64,000 nucleotides of DNA from Anastatus disparis. Lineage: Eukaryota > Arthropoda > Insecta > Hymenoptera > Eupelmidae. Under the pieces are notes generated by a model. The model was not told where the DNA came from. It searched no databases and saw nothing but the letters and a program-made list of their open reading frames with translations. The DNA lies in contig JAFFSR010000237.1 in the NCBI GenBank assembly GCA_017163975.1, positions 4,960,001-5,024,000 of the forward strand, in the 5' to 3' direction. Positions 1 through 11,233 of this stretch are shown piece after piece. A program made the position numbers and the translations under genes. How positions within the stretch are numbered: the first letter of the stretch is position 1; each line of letters opens with the position of its first letter.

Positions 1-3000
1 AATATCTTAATTTACTTATTTACACAAAAATTATATATTGCTTACATTAAATCTATTTTTTAATAATTTAAAAAACTCGAATTAAAATCTTACAGACTAT
101 AAATATAACAAAATATGATAGGAAATTTTACATCACCTCACATAATACGAATACTTTTTAAGAAATTAATTCGATAAAAATAATAATAAACAAGAGATAA
201 ATTAAATTTTAAAAAATGAAAATCTTGACGAGTATTTAACAAATTATAAATAGAAATATTAATGTTGCAATGTCGGGAGGTCACTTAAATTTTTTTTATT
301 ATCACCACATGCAAATATTGTATCCATTATAAAAGATATTTACAGAATTCACTTAGCTTTTTAATAACGTACTTTTAATTTTGTAATTAAATTTCATTTA
401 ATTTATCAAAAGACGTTATTAAATTTTTAATTAATGCTATTTTTATATATATGCACACAATAATAATTAAATATTCTCGTTAGCGAAACTTTAAAAACCT
501 CTTTATCAAAAGTTATTACCTTTTTAAAAACTTATAAAAATTTAATGTTCAATTATTTTTTAAATAAAATATTTTACAAATTTCATAATTATTCAAATTA
601 GTAAAGATTAAAGGCACGCACTTTAAATTAAATTAGACGTAAAATCGAAAACAATGCAGCATTTCAAAGTTTATGACATTGAATCAAGGTCTTTTTAAAT
701 TTTTGTAAGATATTATCTTTAAAAATTTTCAATGAATTTTAAATATATAAAAAAGTAAAAGCAATTAATTTTTTCAACATTATGAATTGAAATTATGTAT
801 TTAAAATTAAAACGCAATAGTTTAACCAGACTTGAAATGTTGTTAAGTACAACAAATATTGGTTTGTACTCGTCATTATGGCTTTATTATCATATAAAAA
901 TAAAATGAAAAATTTTAACAAGTGTTATTAACACATTTTCATCTGTTAATTGTCGAGGTAATGGTGTACAAACATCAAATTTTTTTTCTCTTCATTATGT
1001 TATAAAATCAAAACAAAAGATTTTCTTATTTCTTTTTTACTTTTTACTTGAATATCGCGATAATCTATATGAATTTATTTGAAGACTTAAGTAGGATAGA
1101 ATATTTAAAAAATTAAAAAAGTATATATGGGCTTCGTGATTTCCTCATATTTCACTTCGATGAGTTGAGGGTTAAAATTAACTTGTTACAAACTTAATAA
1201 ACTTTCTAATGTATTTCGAAAATACTAAATTTAGAATCTTTGTATAATCGATGGAACTAAATTGATTGAAAAGTTTCTTCTAAGACATTAAAATATCAAT
1301 TTTCATTAAACGTAAAATAATATTAAGCATAAAATAATATTAATAAGTAAGTTTACATTAAACATAAATCTAAAATAATATTTTTAAATTTCAATAACAC
1401 GACAAGCATCAAGCCTCCTGAAACTAATTTGGATATTTTTAATTTTACGAATACATGCGGGTACCATACTAAACAGCACACGCGGTTCATATACGTGTCT
1501 TCCATGTCCTATTGCGGTATGCAGATAAAGCAAAATTAAAATGATTAAAAACTGGTTCTATTTAACGAACTAAAATAAAAGTAACTGAAATTGAATATAT
1601 AATAAAAAGAAAATTTAATCTTTTGTTCACTGCAAAAGTTCATTATTAGGTAAAAAAAATTTTTTTATTGCACGATAAAAAATCTTAATATCATCTGTAA
1701 CGACAAATTGATTTATAATCGGAACATAATAAAAAAACTTGAAACTGTTATCCTGAAGTTTGATAAATTTCGATATGGTTGTACAAGGATTAAATTGAAA
1801 AGCCATTTAATTCTTGGGATAGCCATTGAAAGGTCCTTTGATTTCATTGTTCTTTGATATATATCTGTTGAGTACATAAAAAATAAAAAAATTTGAATAT
1901 TTTGATACAAATATGCTTATGTTTTGTTGAAAAATCTATATGAATATGGCTAAAAAGTTGGTAACAATACATCTAATATTACCAAGAAATTTAATTATAA
2001 TTCCTTCAACTAATCTAAAATGTATAAAAATTTTTTTATGAATAATATATATTATTTGCTTTGCAAAATTATTTGCTGATAAATATGAAATTCACCATAA
2101 AATTTCACATAAAAATTGCAGCAAAATTTCTTCTGAATTATTGTGATGAAAGTTCACAAAAGTTATCAAAAACTACTGTAAAATGTTATTATTACGGTAA
2201 AAATTACCGGATAAACTTTGAATTTTGTTCATGCAAGTTCAACAATGTTTAAAGCACGTATACATACAATAACTTAAAAATATACGATGCCCCACGATGG
2301 TAGTGACGGCTACCGTAACTTTTATGGGAAAATTCTCTCCGTGTAGAAAAGTTATCCTTTTTTTAAAAAATAGTCTTTGATGTAATTTATTTTTTTTTGT
2401 ACTATTTCTTTGAATTACTTAAAAAAATTGATTAAAATTAATATATTGATGAATTTTGCAAGAATTCATAAAATAACAATTTATCTATCTATTAAACAAT
2501 AGTATCTATCTATGGTATAAAATTTCTGAATATTTAAAAAAAATATCAAGATTAATCAAGAAGAATACTAGTCCTACAGGAACTCATTTTTAGGGTTTTA
2601 GTTTTTTAGATATTTGCTTATCTTTAAGCACAATATGAATTCATATATACCTAAAATCAATATGTGAATATTTAAAAAAATAAAGCTAATCAGAATAAAA
2701 TACGTATTGCATTATTGCGATTATGAAAACATATAACGTAAAAACAGTTTGGTCTTCACCTTATTCACATGGATTTGTAAAAGTTTTCAAAATGAACCTA
2801 AGATTTTAAATATTAAGAGCACAGTACTATTAAGATTCTGTAAAATTATTGATTTCTATGTACTGCTTACTTGATATTTATGAATGATAAAATAAATATA
2901 AAACGTAACATAAATTCGTTAATTTAATAAATTTAAAATATTCATATAAATTATCATTCCCCATTCTGCATTCATAAAAATTCTGCCTTTAACAGATAGA

Positions 3001-3577
3001 ATATTTTGAAAGCTTAATTGATAATCGATATGTAGGCCAAAGTAGCCCGTTGAGAATCTATTTTTTTGCAAATCACGCTCCGACGCAGAAAGCAGAATAC
3101 ATGTATGCGTATCTATATACCTTAGAAAATTTTAAAAAATAAAAAGAAAGGAGATACTATCTGGTAAAATAGCAATTTCATATTTCATGTAAATTAATAA
3201 AATCCATAAAAAAAAGAAAAAAAAAGGTTGAGATTAAAAGTGAATCTCAGTTTTCTCTTTTTTTTTTGTTTATGGTTAGCTCTTTGAAAAGCTTCTCGCT
3301 GTGCTCTTCTTTTCTCGCTTTTAAACTTTTCTGCTTTTTTACTCTTTTGGTCTTTTTTAAGCCTTTTATTCTCCACCTTGCCGCACCTTTTTTAATATTA
3401 TTCCAACTTTTTTTTTTATTTTTCCTCAGTTTAATGCCTTAGAAGAGCAATTTCGTAGATCAATGAGAATGAATAATGCATAATAAGTTCGTAATGGTTT
3501 ATGAGACGAAATTTTTTTAAATCTTTTAGTTTTGATTGTGGCGATTGGGTGTTAAAAAATTTCTTTTTTTCTTTTTA

Positions 3578-3641
3578 ATAAATTGTATTTTATATAAATT
3601 GTATTTATAATAAATTGTATTTTATATAAATTGTATTTACG
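3578..3641. repeat. Two-copy 32-bp tandem repeat
   Basis: The unit beginning ATAAATTGTATTTTATATAA occurs twice in a row with a period of 32 bp. Each unit itself holds two AAATTGTATTT cores. It is AT-rich low-complexity DNA with no visible role. Confidence 0.75.
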
Positions 3642-4315
3642 TTAAAAATAACTAGAATGTAATTAAACTTTGTTTAGTGCAATCATAAACTTTCAAAAAC
3701 AGAATTAGTACGTAAAGAATTTAAAGTTTCGTATTATTCAGTGTGACGTTGCCAAAAATAAACTTTTAAAATTAAAAAAAAATTTTAAAAGTTGTGACGA
3801 AAATTTAGAAAATAAAATTCACTATAGAAAACTTTTGTTAGAATTATCTTTTATTAAATATTTACTTGTAAAATTTCAATTCCCAATGAAAATTGCTATG
3901 CAACTTTAAAAAAAAAAAGAGTTTAATATCATGTTTAGCAAAAACAAATACGTACAGCAATAAAAGTTATTAAACTTCACTTATCTATACATTTTTATTA
4001 TAATATCCTGGCATAAAAAGCGCAACCAATTTCTGATACTAAAAAAACAATAGAATAGTATTTGCTTTTATTTTAACGACTATCATGATATTTCGAGCAT
4101 TTAAAATTCAAATTGAGAAAAAAATTTGGAGTAGGTATATGTATTCTATCCTCTTCAGGATAAAATAAAACCTAATGCCCGCATGCATACGGTAATTGGT
4201 ATCGTTAGAAAAAATAATAGGTAATCTGTTATGATATATTGCTTATATAAAAATGAAGCTTAGAAAAAAATTTAAGGATTGAACCAATAAATTATCCATA
4301 AAATGTATTTGTAAT

Positions 4316-4510
4316 CGAGGTATTCAGTGGCTTGCTCGCTAGAGCGATAAATTAGTAACTTGTGGGTAGGAGTTCGGATCCCGATTTTGTCTCATTGGTA
4401 CAAGCACCTCTGTACTTTGTATTTGATTGGTACATAAACACGCTAAAAACCTCCAACGCTAATTAGCACTGCAATGTTAGCACAAATATAACGGCTTAAA
4501 AAAAACACTT
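4316..4510 (+). mobile_element. tRNA-derived SINE, diverged copy
   Basis: The head resembles a tRNA: AGTGGCTTGCTCGCTAGAGC stands for box A and GGAGTTCGGATCCCG for box B. The body holds ACAAGCACCTCTGTAC and CGCTAATTAGCACTGCAATG, and the element ends in an A-rich tail. It matches the copies near 26.1, 28.5 and 54.5 kb in the same order of segments but is the most diverged full-length copy. A tRNA-like head, an unrelated body and a terminal A-run define a SINE rather than a functional tRNA. Confidence 0.8.
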
Positions 4511-5595
4511 GCAGCAATTAAGTAGAAAAAGTTCGATGTAGTTAGACATAATTGTTATATTGATTATATCAATTAGACAAACGTTAATTTTTCACTTAAA
4601 TTAAATTAAAAAAAAAATTTAATTTAAATATTTGGTATTAATTTCTGTGATTGTAAATTTTTTTAAATATCAAAACTTCAAATAATATCATATGGTACTT
4701 TCTTTTAGGTTAATAATTGTTAAAAGGAAAATTAATTTTTTAATAATTTTCACCAAAGAATGCGTGAATGTGATGTTAATATTAAAAATATAAAAATTAA
4801 TAACTTACGAACTAAATAATTAAAATTAATAATCAATAATAATTCTCTGACCTTTTAGCAGTGGCTGGTAAAGATGAACGAAGTCGGTAAGTTATTAAAC
4901 TATGGTTCCTCCAGTTGTTTGCTGGTGTTGTATTTCAATTTAAAAAATAATGGCCACTGGTATTAACTCAAAAAGCGGTAAAATGAGACTTTTCTTCCAC
5001 TCAAAATTAGCGGCCAATAATACAGCATATTACTATCTGCTGAATAAACAATAACCTCACGAAAAATTTAATTCAAATTTAGCTTTTCTTTACGTTAATG
5101 TAGTAGCTCCGATTGAACTTGAAGTAAAAGTCTGTTTACAACACAAAAACGAAGTTGATTATTGGCTTATGAGAAATACATGATTTAACGCATCATTCAT
5201 ATTTTTTTTTATGAAATTGTTTGTCAAAACGCTTTGAATTTACAGTTTTAAGTTAAATTAATCTCTGTATACTTTGAGATATGAAACGAATATTTAAAAT
5301 ACGTTTTTTTAAATATCTCTATAATAGTTTATAGAGATTTCTCAATCATAATGAAAATATACTTTCTAAATATGCACAAAATAATTTTTCTGAAATTTTT
5401 AATGTTATATTATTTCAATAAATTTTAAAATATCTCATTGTCCGTTAGATAATGTATTCTTAAAATAGAATTAATGTTAAATGTTTGTCTCGTTAATTAT
5501 TTCCAAAAATGGAGTTATTTTTCAGTATATCTTATATGCGGTTTTAAGCGATACGCAGCGACAAATTAGATATTCCAGTTTTTCTGATGAAGCAA

Positions 5596-5624
5596 TATAA
5601 ATAGAGCCGCCGAGACTTCGTCAT
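5596..5624 (+). promoter_or_regulatory. Orphan TATA plus initiator-like core promoter
   Basis: TATAAATAG at 5596-5604 is followed by TCATTACT, whose A at 5623 lies 27 bp downstream. That is canonical TATA-to-start spacing for RNA polymerase II in insects. The initiator is a near match to TCAKTY (last base A). The flanks are richer in GC than their surroundings. No coding exon that I recognise follows; a 71-codon frame at 5772-5987 shows no family features. It could be the promoter of a short or non-coding transcript, or chance. Confidence 0.35.
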
Positions 5625-6604
5625 TACTACTTCGATCAAGTAGAAAACTGAATATTTTTTACTGCGATCGATTCATTGTTTTGATGATTTTGAAACGAAA
5701 TGTTGTTTGAAAAATAAATAAAGATGAATAATGATAACGAAATAACGTGGAAATAATCAAATATTTATGATTTGCGCATCATAAATCTTCACGCTCGAAT
5801 TGATAATTTAACCTCAAAATCAAATACGCGCACGTTTTCTCAAATTGTGAGGGTCTCAGTCCAATACTGTGATGTTGTAACAAGTTACATCGTTCACCAA
5901 CTTTTAGCGGGATCATTCAGCTTTACAAATCCTATGCAATTATTTAAACTTATATTTCAAGGATACTATTGTTATTTTTTAATATAATTATATTATTTTT
6001 TTTTCATCGTGAAATTTATAGAATTTTTTAATTATTATCTTATTAATAAAAAATGTTCTAATTTCATATTTGTATACTATTTCAACAATACTTTCTTTAC
6101 AATATATAAAAATAAGTCATTTTCTCTTATTCTACACGACTTGTATAAAAATTTTGATAATTATAATTGTTCAACTAGAAATCATTTCTTATTTCTCTTT
6201 TAACAGTAGTCATGAGGAATAAATTATATTACCCATATTAATAAATAATAATTAATAAAATCACGTGACTTTCGCTAAATACTTATGACTTAGTAAGCAT
6301 TAAAAGATGAGCTTAAAAAACCGGAAAGTTTGACTATAGTGGTATACGGCGAACCCGCAAGAAATCCACACATGTGTGTTAGTTAATATAACAGTCGCGT
6401 GTTATAATCATCCATTTTGGCCTCTCTCTATCTAATACACATACTCGCTTATAGCCTGAACGCAATAGTGTACAGCACGTGTTTGGGCTTTTCTTTCTCT
6501 TTCTAACTTTTGGAGGCGCTCATTGCGCTACTATTGCGGGCTCTCGCCGGTTTTTGCCTCTCTTGTCGGCCGCGCGCGCGCAGACATATAGAGAGTCGTC
6601 ATAG

Positions 6605-6619
6605 CCTTTCTTCCTTTTT
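6605..6619 (+). promoter_or_regulatory. Possible 5' TOP start of BTF3 mRNA
   Basis: A cytosine-led pyrimidine run, CCTTTCTTCCTTTTT, lies about 125 bp upstream of the BTF3 start codon. Terminal oligopyrimidine starts are typical of genes for ribosomal proteins and translation-associated factors. The transcription start is inferred, not observed; another pyrimidine run at about 6490-6510 is an alternative. Confidence 0.4.
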
Positions 6620-6673
6620 AATATTTCCGTGTGTTGTAACCGCGTGTGTAGCGTGGATTAAAGTTAAAAAAAA

Positions 6674-6701
6674 AAAAGATTCTTAGAATCTTTTTTTTCT
6701 A
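6674..6701 (+). repeat. Palindrome in the BTF3 5' leader
   Basis: An A-run followed by GATTCT is mirrored, across a single T, by AGAATC followed by a T-run. This gives arms of about 14 bp with no mismatch. In the mRNA it would fold as an A/U-rich hairpin about 45 nt before the start codon, if the leader is not spliced out. A role in translation is only a possibility. Confidence 0.6.
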
Positions 6702-6743
6702 ACGTTTAATTGTTGATAACTTTTTTTAAATTAAAATCCCATT

Positions 6744-7895
6744 ATGAATCCAGAAAAGCTGAAAAAACTCCAAGCTCAAGTGAGAATCGGAGGCAAGGGT
6801 ACACCTCGTCGTAAGAAGAAGGTAAAGTTGATGCGATGTATTTATAATCGTTATTTGATAAGGAACCCGCGTGTTATTTTTTTTATGGTCTTTTGATAAT
6901 TTTAATTGAAATGATGGCTCTTTTATTAATTTTCATTGATCGATTATGAAAGTAGCTTCTTTTGTTTGAAATTTCATTTCTTTTTTTTGGAGTGTGAAAG
7001 AGGCTTCAGTTTCCTAGTGTACTTTGCACTCAGCCCTATTATGAGAATCTATTTTTACTCTAACGTGTTTAATGTGTCTCTATTTTTTAATATTTTACTT
7101 TTTTTTTTTCATATTTGTGATATCAAAATATAGTCATATCAATCAATTTGTAACTCACAAAAATTCTAACATTAATTTATTCACCTAATTATTTATGTAA
7201 GGTGAATCAATAGTCAAATTTTTTAATTTTATAAAAAGAATAAAATATAAAATTGATTTCATGTAAAATTTGTTTGGTAAACTCATTATACAAATGTGAT
7301 AATTCATTGTTTGATGTATTTCAAGGTCGTGCATGCTACCGCTGCTACAGATGACAAGAAACTTCAAAGTTGTTTGAAGAAGCTATCAGTGAATATTATT
7401 CCTGGTATTGAAGAGGTTAATATGATCAAAGATGATGGAACTGTCATCCACTTTAACAATCCCAAAGCACAAGCCAGTCTTTCGGCAAATACTTTTGCCA
7501 TCACTGGACATGGCGAAAACAAACAAATCACAGAAATGCTTCCTGGTATTTTGAGTCAACTTGGACCTGAAGGTATTACTCAACTGAAACGATTGGCCAG
7601 TTCTGTTGCTGGAAGTGGAGTTAGTAAGGCTGTCCTTGAAGAGGACGATGAAGTGCCTGATTTGGTTGAAAACTTTGACGAGGCTAGCAAAGAGGAAGTA
7701 TGTTTTTAATATGCATATAATTTATCTTCTTTATATTTATTGTTTTGTTGAAATTTTTTTTTAATCTTCTCAATTTATATTTTTAAGGTTGCATTAAAAA
7801 AGGAGGCTGATGAAGCTCTTGCAGCCCAAGATAAGAAAGAAGCTGTAAAAACAGAGGAATCAAAGGATGCCCCTCTTGCTAAACAAGAAGTTTAA
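6744..7895 (+). CDS. BTF3: Nascent polypeptide-associated complex subunit beta (BTF3)
   Basis: Coding exons are 6744-6821, 7326-7697 and 7788-7895, all joined in phase 0, giving 185 residues. The N-terminal [19 protein letters not shown] is the family's basic ribosome-binding signature and lies at the end of exon 1. The NAC domain follows, with [17 protein letters not shown] and [11 protein letters not shown]. The acidic [16 protein letters not shown] motif lies near the end of exon 2, and exon 3 is a charged Lys/Glu/Ala tail. The product, called bicaudal in Drosophila, pairs with NAC-alpha at the ribosome exit tunnel and shields nascent chains from mistargeting. The start is chosen because MNPEKL is the usual short-isoform start and no in-frame upstream ATG is needed. 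Length is normal. Donors are GTAAAG and GTATGT. AATAAA at 7945 and 8167 may serve as poly(A) signals. Confidence 0.97.
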
Positions 7896-8809
7896 TAACC
7901 ACCCAATACGAGTAATTTTAATACAATTAATGTTTTTAATTATTAATAAAGTTGTTAATCCTTAAAATTAACCATTACTTTCTGTTTTCAGATGTTTTAA
8001 AGCGATGCAGCTCTCGGCAATGAGCTAGGAAGTTTACATTAACATGATAATGGAAGGATTTCTTCTAATCTATACACAAGACAAAAACTACATTTACATT
8101 GACATTGCGAATGTTAACAGGATGGAGATAGCTTTCGAAAAATTATATTATGAAGAATAATGGTTATAATAAAAGTGTGGGATATAGAATTTTGATGGAT
8201 GTATGTAATATTAATTATATCCATCATGTTCTTATTCAACATTATAATCATTAAAAATACTGTTGCATAACAAATTTCATTCCCTTCATGGCATTTTTTT
8301 TTAAATTACACATAAACAAAATTATTTGAGCAAAAATAACAGAAGTCATTAGAGATATAAAGTAATACGCAAGGAAAGTCACTTGCACATAAAATGCGAT
8401 TTTAGTCACAACTTTAAACTATAAAATGTGATAAGAATCTGATAATACACCTGGCCACTTGATCTTGTAGTAATTAATGTTATAAAGTCTATTAGTAGTC
8501 AAAAAAAAAAAATGAAAAAAAATAGTTATTTAAGAAATGTATTTTGAACATAATTTAAAAAAAAAATAAAAATCCCAGTGACTACTAAAAATAATTTTCT
8601 TTTGTTACTGTATTACTACAATACCTTGAATATTGAGTATTAAAATCAATGATGTAATCACTGGAATAAAAAATTTATTGATTCACATTTGCTGGTTTTA
8701 TGTAAAAAAAACAAAGTTTACTTTTTAATAAATTACTTTGAATACATCAATATAAAAATGAATTTTTAATTTATACAAATAACATTATAAATTTATACAT
8801 AAGTTTACA
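7896..8809. other. BTF3/UBOX5 convergent intergenic region
   Basis: BTF3 (+) and UBOX5 (-) converge here. The stretch should hold both 3' UTRs. TTTATT near 8675 on + gives AATAAA on the UBOX5 strand. A moderately complex patch at about 7992-8160 may be BTF3 3' UTR. No coding exon is visible. Confidence 0.55.
7945..7950 (+). terminator. Candidate poly(A) signal of BTF3
   Basis: AATAAA lies 50 bp after the BTF3 stop codon. A second candidate occurs near 8167. A TTTTCAG at 7985-7991 could be the end of a 3'-UTR intron, so the longer form is not excluded. Confidence 0.5.
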
Positions 8810-10291
8810 TTAACTAAATAAATGATATCTTTGAGGATCACTTGATTTGAATTGTAATTTACAAATAGAACATTCGCTATTTTCAAGTGATAACAAAGCC
8901 TTTCGGCATATTACATGTTTACAAGGCAACTTATAAAAAATACTATTTATACAACATTTGCACGTTGGCACACTAGTAACTTGAACACTTGCATTTAATT
9001 TTTCTTCAATTTCAGCATTTCTTTTATTAATTTCATCCTTATTTACTATTTTATTCGTCAAAGTCATGGAATTTGGTGTTCTTATTGTAGAACTTTTATT
9101 ACTTAAGCTAGAATTTCTCATAGATATTAATGGTAGTGAATGTCCTTGAAAAGATTTTTTAATATTAGTTGTACTAGCTTCTACTGGTAAAGTTCTTTTT
9201 AATGGATTAATATTAGTTTTTACGGTATTTACATTATTTACATAATTTCTAGTTTCACAAGTTATTATTTCTACATTTTTATTACTATATTGTATAGTTT
9301 TTGATCCTAATACTCGGGGTAATTTTTTAATTTCTTCGTCATTGCTATTTTCAAGAAGAAATTTATCAATTCTTGCTTTTAAAGGTAAAGCAGCTATAGG
9401 TTTATGTACATCATCAAAACGAATTCCTGTAAATGGATCTGAGACAGGTCTGCCCCAAATAGCTTCATTATGTCCATGTTTTTCTAAAGTTTTTTGATCA
9501 ATTACTTTGCCACTAGGTAATATAATTGGCTGTGTCATTATTTCAAAAGTTATAGGATCTAAAAACTCCTCTGGTACATCTAATAAATTATTATGTAGTG
9601 GTTCTCTGAAAAAGAAAACGTAAAAACATACTACAACTGTATTCTTGACAGTGTCTTTCTTATGAATAACTTACCTTTCTTCTTGTGGTTTTTTATTATC
9701 AGCATGATTAGAAGAAGTTTTGGGTGTAGATAAATGATTGAATCGATTCATCCAAAGGGCCATAACATTCATAGCTACATCTTTTCCACATTTAGAAGAC
9801 ACTCTACCCCATATTTCAACTTTACCCAAGGCAGGCACTGAATTTTCAGTCTTAAGTATGCTAATGCGTAATGAACTTGCATAATTTGCACTATTTAATG
9901 CCTTTATATATCGTTGAACAAAATTTGGAGGTGCTGATATATCTGTATAATGTGAAACATCTCTCCGATAAAAAAATACACCTGATTCTTCCTTCTTAAT
10001 AAATCCAGTTGAAACATCCACAAATGGTTGATTGTTAGTATCGGAAGACCTTACGGATAATTGAAAACCACAAGATTTTTGTGCACCAACTTGTGGATAA
10101 ATAATCACATGGCTTATTTGAATGTTGCAGATGAAAACAAAGTCAATTTTTATAGGTGGCTTAATGCAAGCATAAGCTAAAAATCCTTTATCAGAATTGT
10201 TTACAAGATTTGTCACTTCATAACCTTCAGTACTAACTGTGCTACAAGTTACGTCTGTTCTCAAGGATGCATCACAAAAATTTAAAAGCAT
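8810..10291 (-). CDS. UBOX5: U-box E3 ubiquitin ligase, RING finger protein 37 type
   Basis: Two coding exons, 10291-9675 and 9605-8810, join at AG|A (donor GTAAGT, acceptor TTTTTCAG) and encode 470 residues, somewhat shorter than vertebrate RNF37. The N-terminal third carries the family motif with DGYEV/EGYEV-NL (here STEGYEVTNLV) and a beta-rich domain including VEIWGRVSSKC. The U-box begins at about residue 218 with EEFLDPITFEIMTQPIILPS, followed by GKVID, WGRPVSDPFTG and LKARIDKFLLE. A C-terminal RING-like module has C421-x2-C424, C434-K-H436-x2-C439 and C451-x2-C454, but Ala442 sits where the sixth zinc ligand is expected. RNF37 proteins work with E2 enzymes in ubiquitin transfer and are reported to be nuclear. 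The linker (about 300-400) is low-complexity. The start is the only Met at the head of the conserved N-terminus. Confidence 0.93.
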
Positions 10292-10995
10292 TATTTTAAC
10301 AATAAGTAATAATTAACTTTTTTTAACTGATATCTCAACTTTTTAAAGTATTATTGAATGATTACGGTGATTTTTCACAAATGTTTACTACTACATTGTT
10401 CTTGTCTCGCTCTTTCACATTAAAAAACATCTGACGTAGAAAGAGGAGGGGATACAGAATTTTCAAATTGAATTATTGTGAAGATTAGCATTGATTTTTT
10501 TATAGCAAAATTAAGTTAATTATATAATTAGCAAATTGTATCAATTAAAAAAAATTAAATATCAAGTTAAATATTTATACATTCAGAAAATTATATTTTC
10601 TTTCTTAAGGTTACTTATTTCTTTAAAGAAATAACAAGTAGTAATAAAAAGTATTGTATTTTTAGTTGAATAAATAAATTTAAAAAAAAATTAATAAATG
10701 CAAGTTATCAAGATAATATCAAACATATGTGCAGGTAATTAAATAAATTACCAGCGTAAGATTTACCTTTGCAAATTTTAGTTGAATAAAGCCAATGAAT
10801 CCTAGATTGTTTGTCATGTTTTACTTCCTCCATTAAAAATTCATTATGAAAGTTAATTTAATATAGGAAAAAAATAGATTTTATCAAGTTAATAAAAAAA
10901 TTGCAAAAAATGTTCATGTATTATACACATATTTTATAAATCAAATAACTCATATATGGACGAAGTAGTTTACTCTACTTGACCCTTACTCATAC
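10292..10995. other. UBOX5 upstream region
   Basis: This contains the putative promoter and 5' UTR of UBOX5 on the minus strand. A somewhat GC-richer patch at about 10,380-10,460 may mark the start site. No TATA box at a convincing spacing, no second gene and no coding exon are visible. Confidence 0.45.
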
Positions 10996-11233
10996 TTAAC
11001 CCTTAGCGCCAACTAGAGATGAATATGTACTCCTGGCCAAATTAAACTTTATTTAAGTTATCAAAAACTATCAAAATATAATTTTTTTTGTCCAATTATC
11101 TTGATTATGGCTCTTTTAAACCATGCTTTAGAGCGTCTATGAATATTTTTGAGTCTTAATACTTTAAAGTCTTTCTAAACCGATTTTTTTCACTGTGCTA
11201 AAAAATCACTCCAGCGTGGCCGCTAAGAGTTAA
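10996..11233. mobile_element. piggyBac-like MITE with TTAA ends
   Basis: A 238-bp segment is bounded by TTAA on both sides. The left end reads TTAA then CCCTTAGCGCCAAC; the right end, read inward on the other strand, is TTAA then CTCTTAGCGGCCACG. These inverted ends differ by one substitution and a one-base gap over about 14 bp. TTAA target duplication and C-C-Y starting termini are the hallmark of piggyBac transposons. The interior has no open frame, so this is a non-autonomous MITE that would have needed a transposase from elsewhere. Confidence 0.72.

Larger units (their letters stand above)
1..5560. other. Gene-free AT-rich stretch
   Basis: No exon, conserved protein segment or RNA gene could be recognised on either strand. 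Open frames here are short, AT-driven and lack family motifs. The stretch contains one diverged tRNA-derived SINE near 4.3 kb, a two-copy 32-bp tandem repeat near 3.6 kb and many A/T homopolymer runs. A short patch of higher complexity at about 2285-2345 may be a decayed repeat end, but no partner terminus was found. Confidence 0.6.

Noticed and set aside
2160..2350. Possible TIR transposon remnant around CTCTCCGTGTAG
   Set aside because: No matching inverted terminus was found within reach, so an element cannot be delimited.
3577..3641. Short direct repeats considered as a CRISPR array
   Set aside because: Only two contiguous AT-rich units without spacers, in a eukaryotic nuclear context.
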